Assembly (NCBI RefSeq): GCF_003236315.1
Contig: NZ_POTY01000049.1
Location: forward strand, 1-32,116
Direction: 5' to 3'
Length of the DNA stretch: 32,116 bases
From: Micromonospora craterilacus
GTDB taxonomy: Bacteria; Actinomycetota; Actinomycetes; Mycobacteriales; Micromonosporaceae
Both the position numbers and the translations under genes were made by a program. A model generated the notes under the pieces. That model ran no database searches and was not told the origin of the DNA. It saw nothing but the letters and a program-made list of their open reading frames with translations. Shown here piece after piece: positions 24,808 through 31,938 of this stretch; positions within the stretch are counted from its first letter, which is position 1; the number at the start of each line of letters is the position of its first letter.

Positions 24808-26142
24808 GTGAACATACGACAGACACCAGCTTCCGTGGCCCAGCGTCTGCTCTGGATGATCAAGCACTACCGCGCCGACTTCGGCGCGTTGAGCTGCCCC
24901 CTGCTGTGCCGGCTGACCGGCGAGGTGGACGCCGACGCGCTGGACACCACGTTGACCGGGCTCACCGCCCGGCACGAGTCGCTGCGTACCACGTTCACCG
25001 GCCGGGGGGCGCGGCTGGCCCAGGTCGTGCACGCGCCGGCCCCGGTCGTCGCGCGGCGGGTGGACCTGTCCGACCAGCCCGCCCCGGCCACCGCCGCCGA
25101 CCAGGCGATACGCGCCGAGCTGCGGACCGGCATCGACCCGACCGAGTGGCCGTCCCGGACCACCCTGTGGCGGCTCGGACCGCGCGAACACGTCCTCTGC
25201 CTGAACCTGCACCACCTGGTCACCGACGCGTGGTCCACCGGCATCCTCTTCCGCGACCTCGGCGCGCTCTACGCCCGGGCCACCGGGGCGCCCGCGCCGC
25301 TGCCGGCGACCGGCTGGCAGTACGCGGAGTTCGTCCGCTGGCAGCAGGACCTGCTCGACGGCGACGGGCTGCGCCGGCACCGGGAGTACTGGCGCCGGCA
25401 ACTGGTCGACAGCCAACTGCCCGCGCTCGGCTCCCCCGCCACCGACGCCGGTCAGCCGGCCGAGGCAGGCCAGAGCGCCGCCGACGGCGCGCCGGCGACC
25501 TCGGACGTGGCGGTGGACCTCGACCGGGAGACCGTGGCCCGGCTGCGGGCCCTGGCCCGGGCCCAGCGCACCACCCTGTTCTCGGTGCTGCTGGCGGTGT
25601 TCTACCACCACCTGCACCGGGTCACCGGCCAGGACGACCTCGCGGTGGCCTCGATGTTCGCCAACCGGTCCCGCCCCGAGCTGCGCGAGACGGTCGGTCT
25701 GCTGGCCAACATGGTGCTGCTGCGGGCCCGGGTCGGGCAGGCCGCGACCTTCGCCGACCTGGTCGGGCAGGCGCACGCGGCGGCGATCGGCGCCTTCACC
25801 TACCAGGACCTGCCGTACCAGATGCTGCCGCTGGACGTGGTACGCACCGGCGGCCGGCGCGCCGACGACGTGCTGTTCAACGTGATGGCCGAGGTGCGCC
25901 ACCGGACGGTGGCGGCCGGTGTCGGGTTCGAGCTGCTGGTGCCGCCCGGGCTGGGCAGCCGGTTCCGGTTCGAGCTGGCCGTCGCCCCGGTCGGCCCGGC
26001 GGACCTGCGCGCCGTCTTCTTCCACACCACCGCCGCGTACACCGAGGCCGAGGCGGCCGCGTTCCTGGCCGGCTACGCCGAACTGGCCGCCCGGCTGGCC
26101 GCCGAACCGACCGCACCGCTGCGCGCCGGCCGGCCCGGCTGA
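24808..26142 (+). CDS. Free-standing NRPS condensation-domain protein 2
   Basis: This 444-residue C domain without A or PCP is paralogous to the protein at 19002-20306; both start with a SV-QRLL motif and share TARHE-LRTTF. The catalytic motif is HHLVTDA (135-141): the His pair and the Asp are kept, and the usual final Gly is Ala141. Downstream signatures include ASMFANRSRPELRETVGLLA and the YQDLPYQMLP segment. An Ala/Gly/Gln-rich linker (about 212-230) joins the two lobes and is absent from paralogue 1. The GTG start 24808 has no ribosome site and appears leaderless. It probably forms an amide or ester in trans from a carrier-bound donor. Two different paralogues suggest two bond-forming steps or a heterodimer. 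Confidence 0.88.
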   Translation: MNIRQTPASVAQRLLWMIKHYRADFGALSCPLLCRLTGEVDADALDTTLTGLTARHESLRTTFTGRGARLAQVVHAPAPVVARRVDLSDQPAPATAADQAIRAELRTGIDPTEWPSRTTLWRLGPREHVLCLNLHHLVTDAWSTGILFRDLGALYARATGAPAPLPATGWQYAEFVRWQQDLLDGDGLRRHREYWRRQLVDSQLPALGSPATDAGQPAEAGQSAADGAPATSDVAVDLDRETVARLRALARAQRTTLFSVLLAVFYHHLHRVTGQDDLAVASMFANRSRPELRETVGLLANMVLLRARVGQAATFADLVGQAHAAAIGAFTYQDLPYQMLPLDVVRTGGRRADDVLFNVMAEVRHRTVAAGVGFELLVPPGLGSRFRFELAVAPVGPADLRAVFFHTTAAYTEAEAAAFLAGYAELAARLAAEPTAPLRAGRPG

Positions 26143-26155
26143 CCGACGTCGACAA

Positions 26156-26180
26156 ACGCCAGCCAATACGACACTGGCGT
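26156..26180. terminator. Hairpin after condensation-protein gene 2
   Basis: Perfect 7-bp arms ACGCCAG (26156-26162) and CTGGCGT (26174-26180) with an 11-base loop start 14 bases past the stop. There is no U-tract. It could be a terminator or, given the promoter ten bases downstream, an operator. Confidence 0.45.
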
Positions 26181-26189
26181 CACACACTC

Positions 26190-26218
26190 TTGACACCGCA
26201 TCCGGCTGCTGAGAGGCT
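26190..26218 (+). promoter_or_regulatory. Promoter of the flavin monooxygenase-reductase-carrier operon
   Basis: A perfect TTGACA -35 (26190-26195) and GAGGCT -10 (26213-26218) are 17 bases apart. The -10 resembles TAGGCT ahead of condensation-protein gene 1. The expected start is near 26225, leaving a 5' leader of about 90 bases. Confidence 0.6.
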
Positions 26219-26221
26219 TCG

Positions 26222-26280
26222 ACCAGCCCGACCTGGTATCCGCGCAGGGAGCGGACGGTGCCTTCGGTACGACGGCAACC
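26222..26280 (+). promoter_or_regulatory. Structured 5' leader of the flavin monooxygenase operon
   Basis: Three short stems follow one another: ACCAG/CTGGT (26222-26237), TCCGC/GCGGA (26239-26255) and GTGCC/GGTAC with one G-U pair (26258-26270). GGCAACC follows at 26274-26280. GGCAACC also occurs in SAM-I/SAM-IV riboswitch cores, but the rest of those consensus structures is not visible. A regulatory RNA is possible and the class is unknown. Confidence 0.3.
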
Positions 26281-26315
26281 GCTCACACGATCGATGCTGT
26301 GACAGGAAGGTCCAC

Positions 26316-27428
26316 ATGCCACTTCACCTGCACTGGTTCCTCCCGTCCCACGGTGACGGCCGTGAGGTGGCGAAGACCCCGCAGGGCGCGCCCGTCGACC
26401 CGGCGGAGAACATCCGGCGCGCGCCGGACATCGACTACCTGGCTCAGGTCGCCGCCGCCGCCGACCGGTTCGGCTTCGCCGGTGCCCTGGTGCCCACCGG
26501 GCTGTTCTGCGAGGACCCCTGGCTGGTGTCAGCGGCCCTGGCCAGCCGGACCCGGCGGTTGAAGTTCATGGTCGCGGTACGCCCGGGCTCGGTGTCCCCG
26601 GCGGTGGCGGCGCAGATGGCGGCCACCTTACAGCGCCTGTCCGACGGTCGGCTGCTGCTCAACGTGGTCACCGGCGGCGATCGGGACGAGCAGCTGCGCT
26701 ACGGCGACTGGCTCGACCACGACCAGCGCTACGCCCGCGCCGACGAGTTCCTCGACATCTTCGCCCGCGCCTGGACCGGCCGGCCGTACGACTTCGAGGG
26801 CACCCACTATCAGGTCCGCGCGGGCCGGTTGACCCGGGCGCATCCGGTCACGCCACCGGTGTTCCTCGGCGGCTCCTCGGCCGCCGCGCACGAGGTGGCC
26901 GCCCGCCACGCCGACGTCTACCTGGCCTGGGGTGAGCCGCCCGAGCCGCTGGCCGCGCTGGTCAAGAAGGTCCGCGACCGCGCCGACGCGCAGGGCCGCG
27001 AGTTGTCCTACGGCTCCCGGTTCCACGTGATCAGCCGGGACACCGCCGAGGATGCCTGGGAGGTGGCCCACCGGCTGGTGGCGGGGATGCATCCGGAGAC
27101 CATCGCCGCGGCGCAGCGGCGGTTCCGCCAGACCGAGTCCGAGGGGCAGCGCCGGATGGCCGCCCTGCACCAGGGCCGCACCGACGACCTCGAGGTGCAT
27201 CCGAACGTGTGGGCCGGTTACGGGCTGGTCCGGCCGGGTGCCGGTGTCGCGCTGGTCGGCAGCCACGTCGAGGTGGCCGACCGCATCGAGGAGTACCACG
27301 CCCTCGGGCTGGACCATCTGATCCTCTCCGGCCAGCCGCATCTGGAGGAGGCGTACACCTTCGGCGAGGGTGTGCTGCCGATCCTGCGGCGCCGAGGGCT
27401 GCTGGCCGACCCGGAAGGAGACCGGTGA
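26316..27428 (+). CDS. LLM-class FMN-dependent monooxygenase, SsuD-like
   Basis: This 370-residue bacterial-luciferase-fold enzyme uses reduced FMN and O2. It is closest in appearance to alkanesulfonate monooxygenase: WFLPSHGDGR at 7-16, MVAVRPGSVSPAVAAQMAAT near 85-105, and a LLNVVTGGDRDEQLRYGDWL block near 112-131 followed by HDQRYARADEFLDI. Length matches SsuD (about 380). The start is ATG 26316 with GGAAGG eight bases upstream. Its stop overlaps the GTG of an SsuE-like reductase, and a carrier protein follows, so sulfonate scavenging is not the only option. Oxidation of a carrier-bound or free pathway intermediate is my preferred inference. No sulfonate ABC transporter is nearby, which argues against plain sulfur acquisition. 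Confidence 0.9.
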   Translation: MPLHLHWFLPSHGDGREVAKTPQGAPVDPAENIRRAPDIDYLAQVAAAADRFGFAGALVPTGLFCEDPWLVSAALASRTRRLKFMVAVRPGSVSPAVAAQMAATLQRLSDGRLLLNVVTGGDRDEQLRYGDWLDHDQRYARADEFLDIFARAWTGRPYDFEGTHYQVRAGRLTRAHPVTPPVFLGGSSAAAHEVAARHADVYLAWGEPPEPLAALVKKVRDRADAQGRELSYGSRFHVISRDTAEDAWEVAHRLVAGMHPETIAAAQRRFRQTESEGQRRMAALHQGRTDDLEVHPNVWAGYGLVRPGAGVALVGSHVEVADRIEEYHALGLDHLILSGQPHLEEAYTFGEGVLPILRRRGLLADPEGDR

Positions 27429-28096
27429 CCGATCTGCGGCAGCACGCGCCAGGGCGGGCGAACCCACCGACGGAGCCACTGACGGTGCCGGCCACCGTCC
27501 TGGTCGGCAATCCCCGGCGGGGGTCGCGCACCCTCACCGTCGCCCGGCACCTGACCGGCGCGCTGCGCGCCGGCCTCGCCGACCTCGGCGTCCACATCGG
27601 CGATCCGTACCTGGTCGACCTGGCCGAGCTGGGGGCGGACCTGCCGGCGCGGCTGATCGCCGGCACCGCCGCGCACGCGCCCCTGGAACGGGTGCTCGAC
27701 CGGGTCCGCGGGCCAGGCCTGCTGGTCGTGGTGAGCCCCACGTTCAAGGGCTCCTACACCGGTCTGCTGAAGCTCTTCCTCGACATGCTTCCCCGCGAGG
27801 GACTGTCGCCGGGCACGGTCGCGGTGCCGGTGATGACCGCCGGCTGGGCGCAGCACCGCTTCGTCTCCGACGCCCGGCTGCGACCGCTGCTGGTGGAGTT
27901 GGGCGCCGTGGTTCCGGTGCGCGGGCTGGCGGTGCTGGAGGAGGAGTTCGGCGACCTCGACACCGCGGTCGCCGGTTGGACCGCCGCCGCGGTGCCGGTG
28001 CTCGCCGCCGTGCTGCGCAGCTGTCAGACCCCCGCGGTGAGCCCGACCCGACTCGCGGAACCCGTACCCGTCCATCAACCCGCACAGCTCCGGTGA
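27425..28096 (+). CDS. NAD(P)H-dependent FMN reductase, SsuE-like
   Basis: This 223-residue flavodoxin-like reductase should supply reduced FMN to the adjacent luciferase-fold monooxygenase. Signatures are VGNPRRGSRTLTVARHL (phosphate-binding loop, about 25-41) and VSPTFKGSYTGLLKLFLDML (about 103-122), the SsuE/MsuE family pattern. It starts at GTG 27425 in a GTGA overlap with the monooxygenase stop, with GGAAGGAG four bases before it, giving coupled and roughly equal synthesis. A Pro/Val-rich tail of about 25 residues follows the fold. It could also feed the acyl-CoA-dehydrogenase-fold monooxygenase at 29854, which needs reduced flavin too. Confidence 0.88.
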   Translation: MTDLRQHAPGRANPPTEPLTVPATVLVGNPRRGSRTLTVARHLTGALRAGLADLGVHIGDPYLVDLAELGADLPARLIAGTAAHAPLERVLDRVRGPGLLVVVSPTFKGSYTGLLKLFLDMLPREGLSPGTVAVPVMTAGWAQHRFVSDARLRPLLVELGAVVPVRGLAVLEEEFGDLDTAVAGWTAAAVPVLAAVLRSCQTPAVSPTRLAEPVPVHQPAQLR

Positions 28097-28125
28097 GCCG
28101 GGCGATCCGGAAGGAAGAAGCGACC

Positions 28126-28425
28126 ATGAGTGAGCAGACCCCGACGGTCGTGGGGCCCAAGCAGTCCGACGAGCAGATCCGCGCCCAGGTCCAGGCCATC
28201 GTGCTCGACCTGGCGCCCAACCCCGACGGTCTCCGCGACGCGGAGACGGCCCTGGTCCAGGACCTCGGCTTCCACTCGCTGGCCCTGATGGAGCTCGCCT
28301 TCGCGCTGGAGGACGAGTTCGACCTCGAACCGATCGACGAGAAGACCGCCCGGTCGATCACCACGCTCGGCGCGGTTCAGGAGCACGTGCTGCGCCGCAT
28401 CGCCGAGCGCGAAGCCGGGGGCTGA
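28126..28425 (+). CDS. Free-standing acyl/peptidyl carrier protein
   Basis: This 99-residue carrier protein holds an acyl or aminoacyl group as a thioester on 4'-phosphopantetheine. The attachment site is Ser51 in DLGFHSLALMEL (46-57). The flanking helices are acidic (ALEDEFDLEPIDEKTA), as in ACPs that meet basic partners. A 15-residue polar N-terminal extension precedes helix 1. The start is ATG 28126 with GGAAGGAAG upstream, 29 bases after the FMN reductase stop and in the same operon. No adenylation enzyme, ketosynthase or acyl-transferase is encoded in the window, so the loaded group is unknown. It is a natural donor for the two free-standing condensation proteins. Confidence 0.92.
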   Translation: MSEQTPTVVGPKQSDEQIRAQVQAIVLDLAPNPDGLRDAETALVQDLGFHSLALMELAFALEDEFDLEPIDEKTARSITTLGAVQEHVLRRIAEREAGG

Positions 28426-28441
28426 CCCCCCGGGCGTCGCC

Positions 28442-28475
28442 GGGCCGGCCACCACCGCGGGTGGCCGGCCCCTTT
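28442..28475. terminator. Rho-independent-type terminator after the carrier-protein gene
   Basis: A perfect 12-bp stem, GGGCCGGCCACC (28442-28453) with GGTGGCCGGCCC (28460-28471), has a 6-base loop and is followed by CTTT. It lies 16 bases past the stop. Confidence 0.8.
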
Positions 28476-28485
28476 CGGTCACCCG

Positions 28486-28576
28486 GCCGGGCGGCCCGCC
28501 GAAACCGCCAGCCGGGCGGCCCGCCGAAACCGCCAGCCGGGCGGCCCGCCGAAACCGCCAGCCGGGCGGCCCGCCG
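28486..28576. repeat. 25-base tandem repeat, three full copies plus a 16-base partial
   Basis: The unit starts GCCGGGCGGCCCGCCG and ends AAACCGCCA. Identical copies lie at 28486-28510, 28511-28535 and 28536-28560, followed by a partial copy to 28576. Each unit contains a CGGGC-G-GCCCG inverted repeat, so the array can form a row of hairpins. It sits between the convergent carrier-protein and methyltransferase genes, next to a terminator. It is neither CRISPR-like (no spacers) nor coding. Confidence 0.9.
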
Positions 28577-28629
28577 GAACCCCGCTGGGTGGCGGGCCGC
28601 GGTGGAACTGCGGCGCGGGCCGGTGGCGG

Positions 28630-29715
28630 TCAGCCGATCAGGCGGTAGAGCCGGTGGAACCGGTCGTCGATCGGCAGCTGGGTGACGGCGGCGAAGCCCG
28701 CCTCGGCCGCCAACTCCCGTACGGTCTCCGGGCGCAGCACCGTGCCGGTGCCGGCCGACGGCTGCTCGCTCAGGCAGGCCGGCAGGCAGTGCAACACGCT
28801 GGTCGCGTACTGGAACCGTTCGATCTCGTCACCGGGTGCGGCGAACCGCTCGGCCACCCGCGCGTCCAGCACCAGCACGCTGCCGCCGTCGGCGCACAAC
28901 CGCCGGCAGGCCCGCAGCACCTCTACCGGGCGGGCGATCTCGTGCAGCGCGTCGAAGAGGCAGACCAGGTCGTACTCGCCGGCCAGGTCGGGGTCCGCGG
29001 CGTCCCGGGCGGCGAAGGAGACCCGGTCGGTCAGGCCGGCGTCCGCGGCGTGGGCCCGGGCGTCGGCGATCACCGCGGCGTCGATGTCGTACCCGTCGAC
29101 GGCGATCCGGGGGAAGGCCCGGGCCAGCCCGATGCCCGCCCAGCCGGCGCCGCAGGCCACGTCGGCGACCCGGGCCGCCGAGCCGGCCAGTCGGGTGTGG
29201 ATGTCCGGCGCGTGCCGCCGCAGCCAGCCGGCCAGCTGGTGGGTGAACATCGCCCGGTTGGCGCCGGCGTGGCCCTCGCGCCAGTCGACGCCGTAGACCG
29301 CGTCCGGCACCCCGCCGCCGCTGCGGTAGGCCGACAGCAGCGCCGGCAGCGCCGCCGCCACGCCACCCAGCGGCAGTACGGCCAACGCGGCCATCGACAC
29401 CGGGCTGTCCGAGACGGTCAGCACCTCGGCGTGCGCCACCGGCAGCGCGAACACCCGCTCGTCGGCCGGCAGCGACGCGTCGACGGTGAGGATGCCGGCC
29501 ACCGCCTGCTGCTCCAGCCACTCGCGGGCGTAGCGCGGGTCGACCCCGGTGCGTTCGGCGATCTCCCGCACCGTGCCGGGCCCCTTGGCCGCGAGGTCGT
29601 CGTAGAGCCCGAGGCGGACACCGAGGTACGTCGACAGCAACTCCTGGGTGGCCAGCAGCGAGGTCCACATCCGGACCGCGAAGACCCGGGCCTGGGTGTC
29701 GGTGGAAGTCGTCAT
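28630..29715 (-). CDS. Class I SAM-dependent methyltransferase with N-terminal winged helix
   Basis: This 361-residue protein has an N-terminal winged-helix/dimerisation part (LGVRLGLYDDLAAKGPGTVR at 31-50, then REIAERTGVDPRYAREWLEQ) of the kind seen in Rv2258c-like methyltransferases. A SAM-binding core follows: VADVACGAGWAGIGLARAFP at 183-202 and DGYDID at 207-212. A motif FDALHEIARPVEVL lies near 254-267, where the loop after strand 4 sits. It carries His258, in contrast to the other methyltransferase in this window. The start is ATG 29715 with GGAGGA upstream. It is divergent from the flavin monooxygenase gene and converges with the carrier-protein operon. It is likely to be an N-, O- or C-methyltransferase acting on the pathway product; the target is unknown. 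Confidence 0.88.
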   Translation of the reverse strand: MTTSTDTQARVFAVRMWTSLLATQELLSTYLGVRLGLYDDLAAKGPGTVREIAERTGVDPRYAREWLEQQAVAGILTVDASLPADERVFALPVAHAEVLTVSDSPVSMAALAVLPLGGVAAALPALLSAYRSGGGVPDAVYGVDWREGHAGANRAMFTHQLAGWLRRHAPDIHTRLAGSAARVADVACGAGWAGIGLARAFPRIAVDGYDIDAAVIADARAHAADAGLTDRVSFAARDAADPDLAGEYDLVCLFDALHEIARPVEVLRACRRLCADGGSVLVLDARVAERFAAPGDEIERFQYATSVLHCLPACLSEQPSAGTGTVLRPETVRELAAEAGFAAVTQLPIDDRFHRLYRLIG

Positions 29716-29788
29716 CGGTGTCCTCCAGGCGGCGAGCGTGTGGGGTGTGCTGTTTTCCCGACATACGCTAGCCGCTGCGGCCTCGCCA

Positions 29789-29818
29789 TGGACAGCACCC
29801 GCCGGTGAGAGATACGGT
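29789..29818 (+). promoter_or_regulatory. Candidate promoter of the ACAD-fold monooxygenase-SDR operon
   Basis: TGGACA (29789-29794) and TACGGT (29813-29818) are 18 bases apart. Transcription should start near 29825, leaving about 29 bases of leader that include AGGAGG before the GTG start. Confidence 0.5.
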
Positions 29819-29853
29819 CCGCACACGACACACCGCACACAGGAGGAGTGGAC

Positions 29854-30978
29854 GTGAACCCAACGCTGTCACGGGTACGCGACCTGGCGTCCCGAGTGGC
29901 GAAACGGGCCGAGGAGGTCGAGCGGCAGCGTGGGCTCCCCGACGACCTCGTCGACGACCTCCGCGAGGCCGGCTGCTTCCGGATGTTCGCCCCGGCCAGC
30001 CACGGCGGTGACCAGCTCGACCTGCCCGACGTGCTCGCCGTGCTGGAGGAACTCGCCCGGGCCGACGCCGCGACCTCGTGGACGGTCGGCCAGGTGGCCC
30101 TGTCGCACCTGATCGTGCGGTGTGCACCGGCCGAGGCGCTCGACGACGTCTTCGCCGACGGTCCGGACACCCTGGTCGCCGGGGCGGTGGCGCCCAAGGG
30201 CCGGGCCCGGGAGACCGACGACGGCTGGCGGGTCAGCGGTCAGTGGCCGTTCGTCACCGGGTGTCCCCGGGCGGCCTGGTTCTACCTCAGCTGCGTGCTG
30301 GTCGCCGGCCGCAGCGTGCCGGTCGGGCCGGACGGGGTGCCGGCCACCCGCATCCTGTTCGTGCCGGCCCGGGACACCCGGATCGTGGACACCTGGCGGG
30401 TGCTGGGGCTGCGCGGCACGGCCAGCCACGACGTGACGGTCGAGGACGCGCGGGTGCCCGGGCACCGGGCGGTCGCCGCGCAGGACGCCGAAGCGGTGCA
30501 CCGCATCGCGCAGTCCAGCCTGATCATCGGCGCGGTCGCGGTCGGGCTGGCCGACGGCGCGCTGGCCGACCTGGTCCGGCTGGCCGCCGACGGCAAGCGG
30601 CCGGCGTTGAGCGCGCGCCGGCTGGCCGCCTCGACGGTCTTCCAGGACCGGCTGGGCGAGGCGCAGACCGTGCAGCGCGCGGCCCGGGCGTTGCTGTACG
30701 CCGAGGCAGCCGAGGCGCAGGCGGCGGTGGGGGCTTCGACCTCGCTGCGGCGGGCCCGGCTGCGGGCGGCGGCGGCGCAGGTGACCAGCCTGTGCGCGCA
30801 GGTCGTGGACACCGCGCACACGCTGGCCGGCGGCACCGCCGTGTACGAGACGTCGCCGCTGCAACGGCGGCTGCGCGACATGCGTACGGCCACCCAGCAC
30901 TTCGTGGCCGGCCGCGACTCGTACGCCACGCTCGGCGCACTCGCCGTCGGCGAGGAGACCGGCACCGGCCCGCTCTGA
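29854..30978 (+). CDS. Acyl-CoA-dehydrogenase-fold flavin monooxygenase (HpaB/HsaA-like class)
   Basis: This 374-residue protein has the ACAD fold: an N-terminal helical domain (LPDDLVDDLREAGCFRMFAP, about 28-47), a middle beta domain with GWRVSGQWPFVTGCPRAAW (about 124-142), and a C-terminal helical domain with QRRLRDMRTATQHF near 340. The WPFVTG block is typical of group D flavin-dependent monooxygenases that take reduced flavin from a partner, rather than of true acyl-CoA dehydrogenases. I chose GTG 29854 because AGGAGG lies seven bases upstream; the GTG at 29848 is too close to it. The SsuE-like reductase in the same cluster could be its partner. The following SDR gene is 41 bases away in the same operon. 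Hydroxylation or N-oxidation are possible outcomes. Confidence 0.87.
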   Translation: MNPTLSRVRDLASRVAKRAEEVERQRGLPDDLVDDLREAGCFRMFAPASHGGDQLDLPDVLAVLEELARADAATSWTVGQVALSHLIVRCAPAEALDDVFADGPDTLVAGAVAPKGRARETDDGWRVSGQWPFVTGCPRAAWFYLSCVLVAGRSVPVGPDGVPATRILFVPARDTRIVDTWRVLGLRGTASHDVTVEDARVPGHRAVAAQDAEAVHRIAQSSLIIGAVAVGLADGALADLVRLAADGKRPALSARRLAASTVFQDRLGEAQTVQRAARALLYAEAAEAQAAVGASTSLRRARLRAAAAQVTSLCAQVVDTAHTLAGGTAVYETSPLQRRLRDMRTATQHFVAGRDSYATLGALAVGEETGTGPL

Positions 30979-31019
30979 ATCGTACCGTAGCGCACTATCT
31001 CGTCTGTGGAGGGTTGTCA

Positions 31020-31829
31020 ATGAGTGAGCTGTTTTCGGTGGCGGGTAGGACGGCACTCGTCACCGGCGGCACCCAGGGGATCGGGCGGATGATCGCCCAG
31101 GGGTTCGTCGAGGCCGGCGCGCGGGTCTACCTCACCGCCCGGACCAAGTCCGACTGCGACGACGTGGCCCGGGAACTCACCGCCGGCGGCGGCGAGTGCG
31201 TGGCGATCCCGGCGGACCTCTCCGACGAGCAGGAGTGCGTCCGGCTGGCCCGGGAGATCGCCGAGCGCGAGCAGAAGCTGCACATCCTGGTCAACAACGC
31301 CGGCACCGCCTGGACCGCACCGGTCGAGCAGTTCCCGGCGAGCGCCTGGGACCGGGTGCTCGACCTCAGCCTGAAGGCGCCGCTGTTCCTGGTGCGGGAG
31401 CTGGCCCCGCTGCTGCGGGCGGCCGGCACCGCCGACGACCCGGCCCGGATCGTCAACATCGGCAGCGCCGACGCGCAGCGGGTGCCGGAGATGCCCACCT
31501 ACTCGGCTGCCGCGGCGAAGGCGGCCATCCACCACGTCACCCGGATGCTCGCCCACGACTTCGCGCCGACGGTGACCGCGAACGTGATCGCCCCCGGCAG
31601 TTTCCCGTCCCGGATGATGGCCGGGGTGCTCGAGGCGATGGGCGAGGAGATCGCGGCGGTGACCCCGATGCAACGCATCGGCCGGCCCGACGACATCGTC
31701 GGCACCGCCATCTACCTGTGCAGCCGCGCCGGCTCGTACGTGACCGGTTCGGTGGTCACCGTGGACGGCGGCCTCTCCACCGCGCGGACCGGTTTCGTGC
31801 CGGGCCGCTTCCTCACCGACGCCCAGTGA
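31020..31829 (+). CDS. Short-chain dehydrogenase/reductase lacking the catalytic Tyr
   Basis: This 269-residue classical SDR has the cofactor motif TGGTQGIG (15-22), NNAG (92-95), the NIGS serine (Ser149) and a C-terminal VVTVDGG. The Ser-Tyr-Lys triad is incomplete. The region reads TYSAAAAKAAIHH, so Lys167 is present but the residue four before it, where Tyr belongs, is Ala163. Tyr161 is two residues off register; related SDRs carry both tyrosines in this segment. It may use Tyr161, bind substrate without redox turnover, or act as a dehydratase-like partner. The start is ATG 31020, with GGAGGG six bases upstream. It is co-transcribed with the flavin monooxygenase gene. The family is certain and activity uncertain. 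Confidence 0.9.
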   Translation: MSELFSVAGRTALVTGGTQGIGRMIAQGFVEAGARVYLTARTKSDCDDVARELTAGGGECVAIPADLSDEQECVRLAREIAEREQKLHILVNNAGTAWTAPVEQFPASAWDRVLDLSLKAPLFLVRELAPLLRAAGTADDPARIVNIGSADAQRVPEMPTYSAAAAKAAIHHVTRMLAHDFAPTVTANVIAPGSFPSRMMAGVLEAMGEEIAAVTPMQRIGRPDDIVGTAIYLCSRAGSYVTGSVVTVDGGLSTARTGFVPGRFLTDAQ

Positions 31830-31889
31830 GCCGGGGGCGCTAACCGCGCCCGGAGCCAAGCTTGGGGCGCGAAGCCGCGCCCGGGCCCG

Positions 31890-31925
31890 CCGGGGGCCGC
31901 GCACCGAGCGGTGCGCGGCCCCCGG
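31890..31925. terminator. Strong bidirectional hairpin between convergent genes
   Basis: A perfect 16-bp stem runs 31890-31905 against 31910-31925 with a GAGC loop, between the SDR stop and the convergent VOC gene. Two smaller stems with GGGCGC/GCGCCC arms precede it (about 31835-31851 and 31864-31882). Confidence 0.85.
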
Positions 31926-31938
31926 GGGCTCGCTCAGT

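Noticed and set aside
26213..26300. SAM-I/SAM-IV riboswitch ahead of the flavin monooxygenase
   Set aside because: Only GGCAACC matches; the conserved stems, kink-turn and pseudoknot pairing are not visible. Kept only as an unassigned structured leader.
26316..28096. Ordinary sulfonate-utilisation operon
   Set aside because: No sulfonate transporter genes are adjacent and a carrier protein is in the same operon, so a biosynthetic role is preferred; not fully excluded.
28486..28576. CRISPR array
   Set aside because: The repeats abut directly with no spacers, and no cas genes are present.
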